Shown: positions 14,527-23,892, counted from the first letter of the stretch. The stretch: 45,854 nucleotides of DNA from an uncultured Brevibacillus sp. (GCA_946402065.1 CAMIVR010000024.1:1-45854), one strand, 5' to 3'. Notes: generated from the letters alone by a model not told the origin. A program made the numbers and translations.

Positions 14527-15876
14527 TTACTTTTGCGCCACCATGTCTAGCACATCTTCCAACACATTTATAGCCATCTCGATTTCCGCTGTCGTGCTGA
14601 TCAAAGGAGGACAGAGCGCCAGAATGTTATTGAACCCGGCCACCGTGTCCCCGTTTTTCCCGACGATCAGGCCACGTGAACGACAGGCAGCTACGATCCG
14701 GTTCATATCTTCAAGGGAGAGCGGCGTCTTGCTTTCCAGATCCTTGACCAATTCGATTCCACAGAGAAAGCCAAACCTGCGTATATCACCAACGATCGGG
14801 AACCGTCTGAGCCGCTCCACCTGTTCGGAAAGGAACTCGCCAAGCAGATCTGCCCCATCAATCAGCCCCTCCCTTTCCAGAAGCTCCATGTTTTTCAGCG
14901 CGAGTGCACAGGAGGCCGGATTACCGCCAAAGGTATTGACGTGCCGCAAGTGCATACCCGCAGCTTCCGATTGAAATGCCTGGTAGATCTCCCTGCGTAC
15001 GGCCGTGGCGGAGAGCGGCAGATAACCGCTGGTAATGCCTTTAGCCATTGTCACGATATCAGCTGTTACCCCGTAGACCTGGTGGCCAAACCTGGCACCG
15101 GACCGTCCAAAAGCACAGATCACTTCGTCAATAATCAGCAATACGTCGTATTTATCGCAGATTTCCCTTACCTTTTTCAGGTAACCAGCTGGCGGTACAA
15201 TGACTCCCCCTCCTGTAATCACCGGTTCCATTATGATCCCCGCAACTGTTTCCGCTCCCTCGTAGCGAATCATTTCTTCAAACACACTGGCACACTCAAG
15301 ACTGCATGTTTTCGCTGTTTTCCCAAACGGACAGCGGAAGCAGTAAGGAGGCGGAGCATGCAAAAAGCCGGGGGACAGCGGCTCGTATTTGATCTTCCGT
15401 TCTTGCTGCCCTGTAGCCGCCAACGCTGCCGCCGTGCTGCCGTGATACGCACGGTAACGAGAAATAAACTTTTGGCGCTGCGGCCGTCCCTGCTGGGCAT
15501 GGTACTGTCTGGCAATCTTGAAGGCAGTTTCGTTTGCTTCTGAACCACTGTTGGAAAAGAACGTTTTGTACTCTCCACCTAGCCATTCACTAAGTTTCTG
15601 GCTTAGCTTAATTCCCGGCTCGTGACTCTGTGTCAATGGATAATAGGAAAGCTGTCGCAGTTGTTCTGCTGCAGCCTCAACCAGTTCTTCGCGGCCGTAT
15701 CCGATGTTGACGCACCACAATCCCGACATCCCGTCAAAATACCGGTTACCGTCGTAATCAGTGATCCAGCTGCCTTTTGCTCCACTGACTATCATCGGCT
15801 TGGAATGTTCACTGTACGGCGCCATGTGATTCCATAAATGTTTCTCTGCTGCATCCTGCATGACTACCTTGCTCAT
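14527..15876 (-). CDS. Class III aminotransferase, taurine:pyruvate / omega-amino acid type
   Basis: A 449-aa fold-type I PLP transaminase. Residues such as FDGMSGLWCVNIGYGREEL, YYPLTQSHEPGIKLSQKL, FFSNSGSEANETAFKIARQY, FISRYRAYHGSTAAALAATG and PPPYCFRCPFG, with the PLP lysine in TMAKGITSGYLPL, are closest to taurine-pyruvate and beta-alanine/omega-amino acid-pyruvate aminotransferases. The ATG at 15876 has AAAGGTGAT 7 nt upstream; an earlier ATG would add 16 basic residues without a site. It is the last enzyme of the dipeptidase-transporter operon. The natural substrate is probably an amine or omega-amino acid released from the imported compound. Confidence 0.88.
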   Translation of the reverse strand: MSKVVMQDAAEKHLWNHMAPYSEHSKPMIVSGAKGSWITDYDGNRYFDGMSGLWCVNIGYGREELVEAAAEQLRQLSYYPLTQSHEPGIKLSQKLSEWLGGEYKTFFSNSGSEANETAFKIARQYHAQQGRPQRQKFISRYRAYHGSTAAALAATGQQERKIKYEPLSPGFLHAPPPYCFRCPFGKTAKTCSLECASVFEEMIRYEGAETVAGIIMEPVITGGGVIVPPAGYLKKVREICDKYDVLLIIDEVICAFGRSGARFGHQVYGVTADIVTMAKGITSGYLPLSATAVRREIYQAFQSEAAGMHLRHVNTFGGNPASCALALKNMELLEREGLIDGADLLGEFLSEQVERLRRFPIVGDIRRFGFLCGIELVKDLESKTPLSLEDMNRIVAACRSRGLIVGKNGDTVAGFNNILALCPPLISTTAEIEMAINVLEDVLDMVAQK

Positions 15877-15937
15877 CCAGATCACCTTTCTCCCATTTTT
15901 GCTTCCAAACTTTTTTGAGAACAATCAAGTACCGAAA

Positions 15938-16921
15938 TCAATAATTTGATGATCTGCTAAATAGATGACAGCTGACAAAATGATTAGGCTCAACCTCCCT
16001 CAAAACAGGTGCAACACTTTTACAAATGTCCATTATTTTGGGGCATCGCGTACGGAAACGACAGCCGCTTGGAGGAGATGCGGGATTCGGAACGTCCCCC
16101 TTTAAAAGGATGCGTTCGCGTGAGCGCTCCAGCTTCGGGTCGGCAAGCGGTATGGACGAGAGCAGGGCTTCCGTGTACGGATGAAGCGGTTGTCGATACA
16201 ATGTTTCGCTTTCTGCAAGTTCCACAAATTGCCCTACGTACATAACGGCAATTCGATCGCTAATATACTTAACCATTGAGAGGTCGTGAGCGATAAACAG
16301 GTAGGTTAACCCCCTCTCTTTTTGCAGTTGTTTCAGCAGATTGACAATTTGCGCTTGAATAGATACATCCAGAGCTGCGATCGGTTCATCGGCAACAATA
16401 AATTTCGGTTCAACGGCCAAAGCACGGGCAATCCCGATCCGCTGGCGTTGCCCACCGCTGAATTCATGAGGATACCGATTGGCGTACTTTTGTTGCAAGC
16501 CTACAAGCTCAAGCAATTGAAACACTCTGGCTTTCCGCTCCTCAAAGGAAAGGTCCGGTCTGTGGACGAGCAGTCCTTCAGAGACAATTTCCAGCACTGT
16601 CATTCTCGCGTTGAGCGAAGAATACGGATCTTGAAAAATCATCTGCATGTTTTGCTTATATACAGCCTGTTCTGCCCGCCCCGCCTGCGCATTGAGCTTT
16701 TGTCCGTCAAAGTAAATCTCCCCTGCGCTAGATTCATAGATTTGAAGCAAGGTGCGACCGACTGTCGATTTCCCGCATCCCGATTCTCCAACCAGCCCAA
16801 GTGTCTCTCCTTTATAGATGTGAAAACTGACGTCATCCACTGCCCGCAGGATTTTGTTCTTGCCTATGTTGAAGTGCTTACTAAGGTTGTTTACCTGGAT
16901 GAGAACTTGTTTGCCACTCAT
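15938..16921 (-). CDS. Dipeptide/oligopeptide ABC transporter ATPase (DppF/OppF-like)
   Basis: A 327-aa ATP-binding subunit. Walker A is GESGCGKSTVGR, the signature is FSGGQRQRIGIARAL and Walker B is FIVADEPIAALDVS, with the oligopeptide-family C-terminal segment (PPSGCRFRTRCPKIMDIC) whose cysteines bind an iron-sulfur cluster in relatives. Its start overlaps the stop of the DppD-like gene by one base (ATGA type). It pairs with DppD to power import through the two permeases encoded upstream. Confidence 0.93.
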   Translation of the reverse strand: MSGKQVLIQVNNLSKHFNIGKNKILRAVDDVSFHIYKGETLGLVGESGCGKSTVGRTLLQIYESSAGEIYFDGQKLNAQAGRAEQAVYKQNMQMIFQDPYSSLNARMTVLEIVSEGLLVHRPDLSFEERKARVFQLLELVGLQQKYANRYPHEFSGGQRQRIGIARALAVEPKFIVADEPIAALDVSIQAQIVNLLKQLQKERGLTYLFIAHDLSMVKYISDRIAVMYVGQFVELAESETLYRQPLHPYTEALLSSIPLADPKLERSRERILLKGDVPNPASPPSGCRFRTRCPKIMDICKSVAPVLREVEPNHFVSCHLFSRSSNY

Positions 16922-17940
16922 TACACCCTCCCTCCCGCTTCGACATGACGGAGATTTTTTTGGGCTCTCTGGTCAAGTAGCCAGCATTTAGCCATATGTC
17001 CTCCCCCGAAGAATTCGGCTTCCGGCGAGAAATGCTTGCACACCTTCATCACATAAGGACATCGGGGAGCAAATGAGCACCCTCGTTTAAGCGAAACGAC
17101 GTCGGGGGGAGAGCCAGGAATCGGAATCAGCGGTTCATTGCGCGGTCCGTGAAGTTTGGGCATCGATTTAAGCAACCCCCATGTATAAGGGTGCCTGGGC
17201 CGATAAAAAATCTCCTCGACCCGACCCATCTCCACAATCTGCCCTGCATACATGACAGCCACTTTTTGTGCCATATGAGCCACAACACCGAGATCGTGCG
17301 TAATCAGAATGATTCCCGTACCAGTCTGCTGCTGCAAAGCTTTCATCAAATCCAGGATTTGCGCTTGAACAGTGACGTCCAAAGCGGTTGTCGGCTCGTC
17401 TGCAATCAGGATTTTCGGGTTGCAGGAAAGTGCCATCGCAATCACAACCCGTTGTCTCATCCCGCCGGAAAACTGATGCGGATGAGCATTCATCCGTTCT
17501 TCTGCATTTGGTATCCCGACCATTCGCAGCATTTCAACCGCTCTTTGTCTTGCTTCCCCTTTAGTTGCCCGTTGATGTTTGCGAATCCCTTCCATAAGCT
17601 GCTTCCCGATCGTCATGGTCGGATTGAGCGATGTCATCGGGTCCTGAAAAACCATGGAAATTTCTGCCCCTCGCAACGATTGCATTTTCCGATAGGAGAT
17701 TCTGAGAATATCTTCCCCATCATAGGTGATAGTTCCATCGACAACTCTCGTGTTGTGTTTGGGCAATAGCCTCATGATCGTTTTGGCTGTTACCGATTTT
17801 CCCGAGCCGGACTCGCCCACGATTGCCAGCGTTTCTCCCTTGTCCAAGGAAAACTGGACGCCTCTCACCGCCTGAACGGTCCCGCTTTGAGTATGAAATG
17901 AAACATGCAGGTTTTCTACATGAAGAACCGGTGTATTCAT
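16921..17940 (-). CDS. Dipeptide/oligopeptide ABC transporter ATPase (DppD/OppD-like)
   Basis: A 339-aa ATPase with Walker A GESGSGKSVTAK, signature FSGGMRQRVVIAMAL, Walker B ILIADEPTTALDVT and the C-terminal CSFAPRCPYVMKVC motif of the OppD subfamily. The C-terminus ends with a basic tail. The ATG at 17940 is 13 nt after the DppC-like gene. It forms the nucleotide-binding heterodimer with the DppF-like subunit. Confidence 0.93.
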   Translation of the reverse strand: MNTPVLHVENLHVSFHTQSGTVQAVRGVQFSLDKGETLAIVGESGSGKSVTAKTIMRLLPKHNTRVVDGTITYDGEDILRISYRKMQSLRGAEISMVFQDPMTSLNPTMTIGKQLMEGIRKHQRATKGEARQRAVEMLRMVGIPNAEERMNAHPHQFSGGMRQRVVIAMALSCNPKILIADEPTTALDVTVQAQILDLMKALQQQTGTGIILITHDLGVVAHMAQKVAVMYAGQIVEMGRVEEIFYRPRHPYTWGLLKSMPKLHGPRNEPLIPIPGSPPDVVSLKRGCSFAPRCPYVMKVCKHFSPEAEFFGGGHMAKCWLLDQRAQKNLRHVEAGGRV

Positions 17941-17953
17941 CGATGTCTCCTTC

Positions 17954-18970
17954 CTATTTTCTCATTCTCGGATCCAGGGCGTCTCGCAAGCCATCTGCCA
18001 GGAGATTGAAACAGATCATGATCAAGCTGATTGCAGCGGCCGGAAACAGCATTTTGTGAGGGAAAATACGCATTGCCTTGTAGCCGTCTTCAATCAGAAC
18101 ACCCAAAGAAGCGAGCGGAGGCTGCAGACCAAGCCCGATAAAGCTCAAGAAAGCCTCAAAAAAGATTGCACTGGGAATCGTAAACATCATGGTAACGATG
18201 ATCGGCCCCATGACGTTCGGCAGCAAATGCCTGGCAATGATGCGACTGTTCGATACGCCAAGCGTTCGCGCAGCCAAAACGAATTCCTGACCTTTTAATT
18301 GCAAGAATTGTCCACGTACGACCCGGGCCATGCTAACCCATCCCGTGATGATCATCGCTAAAATAATCGAGCGGATGCCCGGCTCCAAAATCAGGATAAA
18401 CAGAATAATCACGATGAGATTGGGGATACCCATCAGCACTTCGATGATTCTCTGCATCACTTGATCCACCTTGCCTCCGTAAAAAGCTGACAATCCTCCG
18501 TACAATACCCCGATGAGCAAATCCAAAACGGCGGCAACCAAAGCTATAAACAAGGAGATTTGGGTAGCTTTCCAGACCCTGGTCCACAAATCCCTGCCGA
18601 ATTCATCTGTCCCAAACCAATGATGCTCCGAGATATTTCTCTTTTCATATTGATCGACACCTTGAAGGTCTTTGCCATCTAACCCTAACCATTCCAGTCC
18701 GGAAATTTTTGGAGGAAGATTGGAGTGGGCGATATTCTGTTCATCGTAGCCATATTTGCTAACAGCAGGCCCACTCACTGCCATAAAGGCAAGCAGCAGG
18801 AGCAGAATAAAGGAAAGTACAGCGCCCTTGTTCTTTTTTAAGCGGTTGACAGCTTCCCTCCAAAACGAGAGCGGGACTGAAGCACTCTCTTCGCTGCTGC
18901 TCTCGTCGTACGGCTCGCTCACAAACAAATCATCAGTTATTTTAGTCGGAATCAACTCTTGTTGCTTCAT
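17954..18970 (-). CDS. Dipeptide ABC transporter permease (DppC/OppC-like)
   Basis: A 338-aa inner-membrane permease. An N-terminal cytoplasmic tail of about 40 residues leads to a first membrane helix (GAVLSFILLLLLAFMAVSGPAV); the long extracytoplasmic loop contains HHWFGTDEFGRDLWTRV, the OppC hallmark; five further helices follow. The EAA loop (FVLAARTLGVSNSRIIARHLLPN) that contacts the ATPases is intact. It overlaps the DppB-like gene by 4 nt, so the two are translationally coupled. Confidence 0.93.
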   Translation of the reverse strand: MKQQELIPTKITDDLFVSEPYDESSSEESASVPLSFWREAVNRLKKNKGAVLSFILLLLLAFMAVSGPAVSKYGYDEQNIAHSNLPPKISGLEWLGLDGKDLQGVDQYEKRNISEHHWFGTDEFGRDLWTRVWKATQISLFIALVAAVLDLLIGVLYGGLSAFYGGKVDQVMQRIIEVLMGIPNLIVIILFILILEPGIRSIILAMIITGWVSMARVVRGQFLQLKGQEFVLAARTLGVSNSRIIARHLLPNVMGPIIVTMMFTIPSAIFFEAFLSFIGLGLQPPLASLGVLIEDGYKAMRIFPHKMLFPAAAISLIMICFNLLADGLRDALDPRMRK

Positions 18971-19899
18971 GACTGCTCCTTCCGTTTAAACTTCATACGC
19001 GGATCGAGTATCCCGTAGAGAAGATCGACAATAAACACGGCCAATATCAGCAACGAACTATAAAACAGGGTAAGCCCCATAATCACGCTGTAATCATTCA
19101 TCTGTATGGACAAAGTGAATTGTTCTCCCAATCCGGGAACGGCGAAAATTTTTTCGATGACGAGCGTCCCTGTCATGATCGAAACGGCCAATGGCCCCAA
19201 CATGGTGACGACAGGAATCAAAGCGTTGCGAACGACATGCCTGATGATGACTCCTGATTCAGTGATTCCCTTTGCCCTGGCCGTAAGAACATAGTCGTGT
19301 CCCAATACTTCCAGCATTTCCGTACGGATAAAGCGGGCTACAGTAGCAGTCACTGTTACCGAAAGAGCGAGAGAAGGCAAAATGCTGTACGTGTAATCTT
19401 CCCACAGTCCCGGCGGCAACCACCCCAGTTTGACTCCAATAAAATATTGCAGGAGAGCAGCAAAAACAAAAGACGGAATGGACATGCCCAGAATGGCAAT
19501 GGTGACAGACCCGTAATCCAGAAGCGAATTATGCTTCAAGGCCGAAACGATTCCCAGACCCGATCCGAAGAACGCTCCGATCACCAAAGCCTGCAAACCG
19601 ATAAGTGCAGACGGCCCGATCCTCTCCAAAATGATACTGACAACTGACCTGCCGTGAAATTGGAATGAAACTCCCAAGTCGCCCTTGATTAAATTCCCCA
19701 GGTAAATCGCATATTGAATAGCTACCGGTTTATCTAATCCGTACTTTTGATTTAAGCTGACAAACTGCTGCTCGCTCAATTTTTCAGGATTGCTGAACGG
19801 GGTTCCTGGCAAGAGCTTCATTAAAAAAAACGTTGCCGTTACGATAATCAAAAGAGTGACAAGCATATAGCCGAGCCTTTGAATGATATATTGATTCAA
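18967..19899 (-). CDS. Dipeptide ABC transporter permease (DppB/OppB-like)
   Basis: A 310-aa permease with six predicted membrane helices, starting with YIIQRLGYMLVTLLIIVTATFF and LLPGTPF, typical of OppB/DppB. The EAA loop (YVLTARAKGITESGVIIRHVVRN) is present. I choose TTG at 19899 because AGGGGGG lies 6 nt upstream and the protein then begins at the conserved first helix; the frame is open 22 codons further up, into the gap behind the binding-protein gene, without family similarity. Confidence 0.9.
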   Translation of the reverse strand: MNQYIIQRLGYMLVTLLIIVTATFFLMKLLPGTPFSNPEKLSEQQFVSLNQKYGLDKPVAIQYAIYLGNLIKGDLGVSFQFHGRSVVSIILERIGPSALIGLQALVIGAFFGSGLGIVSALKHNSLLDYGSVTIAILGMSIPSFVFAALLQYFIGVKLGWLPPGLWEDYTYSILPSLALSVTVTATVARFIRTEMLEVLGHDYVLTARAKGITESGVIIRHVVRNALIPVVTMLGPLAVSIMTGTLVIEKIFAVPGLGEQFTLSIQMNDYSVIMGLTLFYSSLLILAVFIVDLLYGILDPRMKFKRKEQS

Positions 19900-19968
19900 G
19901 CGAACCCCCCCTAAACGTTTCCGGCTCCAGAAAAAAGCCATCAGTATCGGCATACCAGCCAACAAACG

Positions 19969-21612
19969 CTACTCAATAGTCGTCCACATAAACGTAAATT
20001 CAGGGCCGCTTGAATGCTTGACCAGACCTTTAATCTTTTTGCGCTGCAGTACACACTCACCTCGTTGGAACACCGGCGCAATGGCTGCATCTTCCCCGAG
20101 GAAAATCTGTTCCAACTGCAGCATCATGTCAAAGCGTTTTTTCAAATCAGTTTCGAACGACGCCTGTTTTACGAGCTCGTCATATTTGGGATTTGAATAA
20201 TTCATTCGGTTTGACGGACTGCCTGTTGCAAATATGTCCAAATGCGCCATTGGATCGCTGTAGTCCGGCCCCCATGTCGAGAGCGAAAACTGATAATTGC
20301 GCTCTACTTCCAGCTGACGGCGCTGCTGGAACGGCACGACTTTGATGTTTAGCGTTAGACCAGGCAAGTTCCTTTCAAGCTGATCTTTCAAGTATTCCGC
20401 CGTTTTCTTCATGTCTGCCATATCGTCGACAAGCATCGATGCTTCCAGTTCTTTTTGCCCGATCTCATCTAACCCTTTTTGCCAGTCTTGTCTCGCATCT
20501 TCAACCGTACCTTTCAGGAAATCTCCGTTTCGTTGACGGAAGTCCTGATTGTCTGGAGAGAAATATACGCCTTTTGGTACGACGCCGTACAAAGGTTCGG
20601 AGCCGTTGTTCAATATGGCATTCGTCAATCCTTCCCGATTAAAGGCCATTCCGAACGCACGTCTGATATGCTTGTTCTTGAAAACCGGGTGGTCATTGTT
20701 AAACCGTAAAAAGACAGTGCGTGGCTCGCTGTAGCTCATAAAATCTTCCTTGTTTCGATAGGAGTCAACAAAAGCTTCAGCGATGATGACCCGATCCAAC
20801 TTTCCCGTCTCAAACAAATTGATTCCGGTAGACGGATCTTTCACAATAAAAGCATTAATCTCTTCCAGCTTGACTTCTTTTGCATTCCAGTAATTCGGGT
20901 TTTTCTTGTATTGCCAACCTTGCTCATGCTTCCAATCCGTTAGCATAAACGGGCCGTTGGACAATACTTTGTCGTATTCCAAGCCATACTGTTTGCCGGC
21001 TGCTTCGACGAATTTTTGGTTTTGCGGGAAAAATGCGACAAATGTTAATAACAGCTTCAGCAATGGGGTCGGATTTTCCAGCCGTACTTCCAATGTTTTG
21101 CCATCGACAGCTTTTACCCCCAAATCTTCCGGGTTCATTTCGCCGTTCACGATTCTCCCTGCGTGCAAGATACCTGCTTTCACAAACATGGAAGTATAAT
21201 AGCCGTTTTCTTTAAAAACTCTTTTCCAGGCGTATTCGAAATCGTTGGCCGTGACCGGCTCTCCATTCGACCATTTGGCATCGCGAATCGTAAAAGTGTG
21301 AGTCAAACCGTCTTCACTGACCGTATGTTCGGAAGCCATCCCTTCTATCGGCTGGTTATGTTGATCAAGACGATACAGCCCTTCGTTGATGTTGTTCATA
21401 ACCGTAAAATCATCGCTGACCTGGGCAGAATCCAGTGTCGAAATATCTGAACGCGCTGAAATATTCAATACTTGCTTTGGCTCCTCTTTCGCATCACCTG
21501 TGCTAGATTGCGGATTCTCCCCTTGATTCGATTTGCCAAAATTACAGCCGCTCAGGACGATACTTATTGCAAGCGCGATCAAAAACAAGGCTCTTATTGT
21601 TTTCTTCTTCAT
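19969..21612 (-). CDS. Peptide ABC transporter substrate-binding lipoprotein (OppA/DppE-like)
   Basis: A 547-aa family-5 solute-binding lipoprotein. Signal peptide with lipobox VLSGC (lipid Cys about residue 23), a Ser/Gln-rich linker, then LNISARSDISTLDSAQVSDD, the first lobe of OppA-type proteins; SNGPFMLTDWKHEQGWQYKKNPNYW, RAFGMAFNREGLTNAIL and WGPDYSDPMAHLD are standard landmarks. It delivers short peptides to the DppBC-like permeases encoded downstream. It lies 32 nt after the dipeptidase gene. The exact peptide class cannot be seen in the sequence. Confidence 0.94.
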   Translation of the reverse strand: MKKKTIRALFLIALAISIVLSGCNFGKSNQGENPQSSTGDAKEEPKQVLNISARSDISTLDSAQVSDDFTVMNNINEGLYRLDQHNQPIEGMASEHTVSEDGLTHTFTIRDAKWSNGEPVTANDFEYAWKRVFKENGYYTSMFVKAGILHAGRIVNGEMNPEDLGVKAVDGKTLEVRLENPTPLLKLLLTFVAFFPQNQKFVEAAGKQYGLEYDKVLSNGPFMLTDWKHEQGWQYKKNPNYWNAKEVKLEEINAFIVKDPSTGINLFETGKLDRVIIAEAFVDSYRNKEDFMSYSEPRTVFLRFNNDHPVFKNKHIRRAFGMAFNREGLTNAILNNGSEPLYGVVPKGVYFSPDNQDFRQRNGDFLKGTVEDARQDWQKGLDEIGQKELEASMLVDDMADMKKTAEYLKDQLERNLPGLTLNIKVVPFQQRRQLEVERNYQFSLSTWGPDYSDPMAHLDIFATGSPSNRMNYSNPKYDELVKQASFETDLKKRFDMMLQLEQIFLGEDAAIAPVFQRGECVLQRKKIKGLVKHSSGPEFTFMWTTIE

Positions 21613-21644
21613 ATGTGCTTCCCCCTTAACTTGCTTTTTTGTCT

Positions 21645-22628
21645 CTACAGTTTTTGGATCGTATCAAAAAACTCATCGACTCCACTCCCGGGATGATCTG
21701 ACAATGTTGGCCGATGGCGTAAAAAGTTCTCGGAGGCAAAGCCCCGCACTTCATCTTCCGAATAGTGCTTTAACAGTTCATTAATCAGGTTTTGGCTCAT
21801 TGCAGCATTTTCCAAATGTTCAATATATGAATCAATGCCATCAAAATCAGAGCCCAGCCCGATATGCCGCACGCCGCCCAATGCGCAAAAATGATCGATG
21901 TGCTTGATCAAATCAGCAATTTTTACTTTCTTATCGTTCTTGATAAACACCCCGCCGTAAAAAACATGAATCATTCCACCTCTGTCAAACATAGCTTTTG
22001 CCTGTTCATCCGAGAGGTTTCGCGGATGATTGCAGCAGGCTTTGGAGTTGGAATGACTGGCTGTCAAATAATCGGCAAGTTCTATCACATCCCAGAATCC
22101 TCTTTCGCTCAAATGAGAAACGTCTGTTAAAATCTTGTATTGATTATTCAGACGAACAATCTCCTTGCCAAAATTGGTTAAACCAGCATTTCGCAGTTCA
22201 CCTGCCCCATCACATGCTAAATTGGCGTTATTCCACGTCAAACCGACAGATCGGACTCCAAGCTGATAAAGCAGATGAAGTTTTTGCAAGTCATTTCCGA
22301 TCAGATCGACTCCTTCAAGTGTGAGCATTGCACCAATTTCTCCATCGCGCAGGCGGTCAAAATCCCTCCATTCCTTGATGTGCTTCATTTCCGGATTTTT
22401 CCCCAGCACCTCATGGAAAAAGTAATGAATTTGCTCCAGGGCCACCTCAAATTTCTGTTCTGTCTTTACTTCAGGCGGTACAAAAATGGCAAAGCACTGT
22501 GCCTTCACTCCACCTTCCAATAAACGCTCTTTGCTCGTCTCCAGTTCTTTTGCATTAGAATATGCCAATTTGCCTTTAGCCCTCCAGATCATAAAAAGTG
22601 CATCGCCATGAAAATCGATGATCTGCAT
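21645..22628 (-). CDS. M19 family (renal-type) dipeptidase
   Basis: A 327-aa zinc dipeptidase. The metal site starts with DFHGDAL (variant of HxD), a bridging Glu in LTLEGVDLIGN, and histidines in ILTDVSHLSERGFWDV, TASHSNSKA and LGSDFDGI; CNHPRNLSDEQ is a family landmark. These enzymes cleave dipeptides, often with a D-residue or unusual C-terminal residue. No signal peptide, so it acts in the cytoplasm on imported dipeptides. The ATG at 22628 has GGTGGAG 5 nt upstream; an ATG eight codons earlier has weaker support. It is the first gene of the sigma-54-driven transporter operon. Confidence 0.92.
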   Translation of the reverse strand: MQIIDFHGDALFMIWRAKGKLAYSNAKELETSKERLLEGGVKAQCFAIFVPPEVKTEQKFEVALEQIHYFFHEVLGKNPEMKHIKEWRDFDRLRDGEIGAMLTLEGVDLIGNDLQKLHLLYQLGVRSVGLTWNNANLACDGAGELRNAGLTNFGKEIVRLNNQYKILTDVSHLSERGFWDVIELADYLTASHSNSKACCNHPRNLSDEQAKAMFDRGGMIHVFYGGVFIKNDKKVKIADLIKHIDHFCALGGVRHIGLGSDFDGIDSYIEHLENAAMSQNLINELLKHYSEDEVRGFASENFLRHRPTLSDHPGSGVDEFFDTIQKL

Positions 22629-22797
22629 ATGTCTCCACCTTTCCTTATCCATCTGTGAACGATGTGCAAAAGTTTCTGCAACACAATTACAACAGTCCCT
22701 GAAGATTGTTGCTCTTGTCTATATCGCTTTCTTGTTCATCCTGGTCACCTCTTCCAAAGAATCGAAACTGCCAAACATATCGGCGTAAACTAGAAAT

Positions 22798-22813
22798 AGC
22801 AACTACTGTGCCA
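22798..22813 (-). promoter_or_regulatory. Sigma-54 (-24/-12) promoter of the dipeptidase-transporter operon
   Basis: Minus strand TGGCACAGTAGTTGCT, an exact match to TGGCAC-N5-TTGCW with 10 nt between GG and GC. Predicted start about 22787, giving a leader of about 160 nt before the M19 gene. The leader holds a six-codon frame at 22739 with a good ribosome binding site. Confidence 0.85.
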
Positions 22814-22846
22814 AGCTATTATTACAGCCTTTTTCCTGTACTGACT

Positions 22847-22924
22847 CGTCTTATTTTGAGACGGACATGCGTTCGACTCCCGTTTTGTTGCTTTCTATCG
22901 GGAATTCCAACCTACGTCTCAAAA
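22847..22924. promoter_or_regulatory. Candidate upstream activator sequences
   Basis: TTTTGAGACG (22854-22863) and its exact complement CGTCTCAAAA (22915-22924) lie in inverted orientation; the first is itself part of a dyad CGTCT-N7-AGACG (22847-22863). They lie about 70 and 130 nt upstream of the predicted sigma-54 start, the range used by enhancer-binding proteins. Confidence 0.55.
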
Positions 22925-23142
22925 CGATACTTGCCGTGTGGCTGATAGAAATAAAAAAACTTTAAAGCATTTGTTTGCCTAAAGATTTTTTTAAGCATGG
23001 CATGGCCTTGCCGATGCGACAGATATATGGTTTTAAATCACTCAGGTGACTTCTCCGATATGTATGGTGGGCGGGGGATTCGCCCCCCTCCCCTTTTCAC
23101 TTGCTTGATCCGATTTCATATGGCCGTTTTATATTGAAGCCA
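22925..23142. other. Intergenic stretch between two operons
   Basis: About 220 bases with no gene. A G-rich/C-rich hairpin (GGGGG-ATTCG-CCCCC at about 23070-23084) lies 3' of the SDR gene but without a T-run on the minus strand; it may still end that transcript weakly. Confidence 0.4.
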
Positions 23143-23892
23143 TTACATTGCAATCCCGCCATCGATCCGAATCACTTCTCCGGTAACAAATTTCGCTTCA
23201 TCGGAAGCAAGATAAACTACGCCTCCCCCGATATCCTCCGGTTCCCCGAATTTCCCCATGGGAATAAGTGGTGTCATCGAATCCAGATATTCCTGCTCGA
23301 CCCTCTCCGTCATTCCAGCATTGATGTAACCGGGACAGATGACATTCACAGTAATTCCTTTCCGCGCCACTTCCCTGGCTGTCGTTTTGGACAATCCGAT
23401 CAGACCCGATTTTGATGCTGCGTAAGCAGGAGCCCCGCGCAATCCAAAAAGGGCGGCTACGGAAGAAATATTAATAATCCTGCCAAATTTATTGGCAATC
23501 ATATGTGGTAATGCCAACTTCATCGTAAGAAACGGTCCAACCAGATTAACCGATAACACCTTGGAAAAGTCTTCTACTCCCAGGTTCTGCGTCAACCCAT
23601 CTATCGTAATGCCCGCGTTGTTCACAAGAATATCTAGTTTCCCGTAATGATCGATTGTGCTGTTTATCATGTGCTCCACATGCGTTTGTTTGGTGACATC
23701 GCCACTTGTCCAGATCGCATCGTTCCCGCTTCCCCGTAATTCTTGCACCAAACTCTTCGCCTTTTCTTCATAGGTTTCCCCAACGTAATTGACGACTACT
23801 TTCGCACCTTTTTCAGCCAATTTCTTACAAATACCCACCCCGATTCCACTTGCTCCTCCGGTGACCAGAGCCACTTTGCCCAACAGCTCCAT
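23143..23892 (-). CDS. SDR family oxidoreductase (FabG-like 3-oxoacyl reductase/3-hydroxyacyl dehydrogenase)
   Basis: A 249-aa classical short-chain dehydrogenase. Cofactor motif TGGASGIG (11-18), NNAG (91-94), catalytic Ser143/144, Tyr157 and Lys161 (YAASK) and the FabG-like close PEDIGGGVVYLASDEA...GEVIRIDGG. In the context of a CoA-transferase and a thiolase it most likely oxidises a 3-hydroxyacyl-CoA to 3-ketoacyl-CoA. The ATG at 23892 has AAAGGAG 9 nt upstream; an ATG at 23916 overlapping the CoA-transferase stop is also possible. It is the last gene of the operon. Confidence 0.92.
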   Translation of the reverse strand: MELLGKVALVTGGASGIGVGICKKLAEKGAKVVVNYVGETYEEKAKSLVQELRGSGNDAIWTSGDVTKQTHVEHMINSTIDHYGKLDILVNNAGITIDGLTQNLGVEDFSKVLSVNLVGPFLTMKLALPHMIANKFGRIINISSVAALFGLRGAPAYAASKSGLIGLSKTTAREVARKGITVNVICPGYINAGMTERVEQEYLDSMTPLIPMGKFGEPEDIGGGVVYLASDEAKFVTGEVIRIDGGIAM

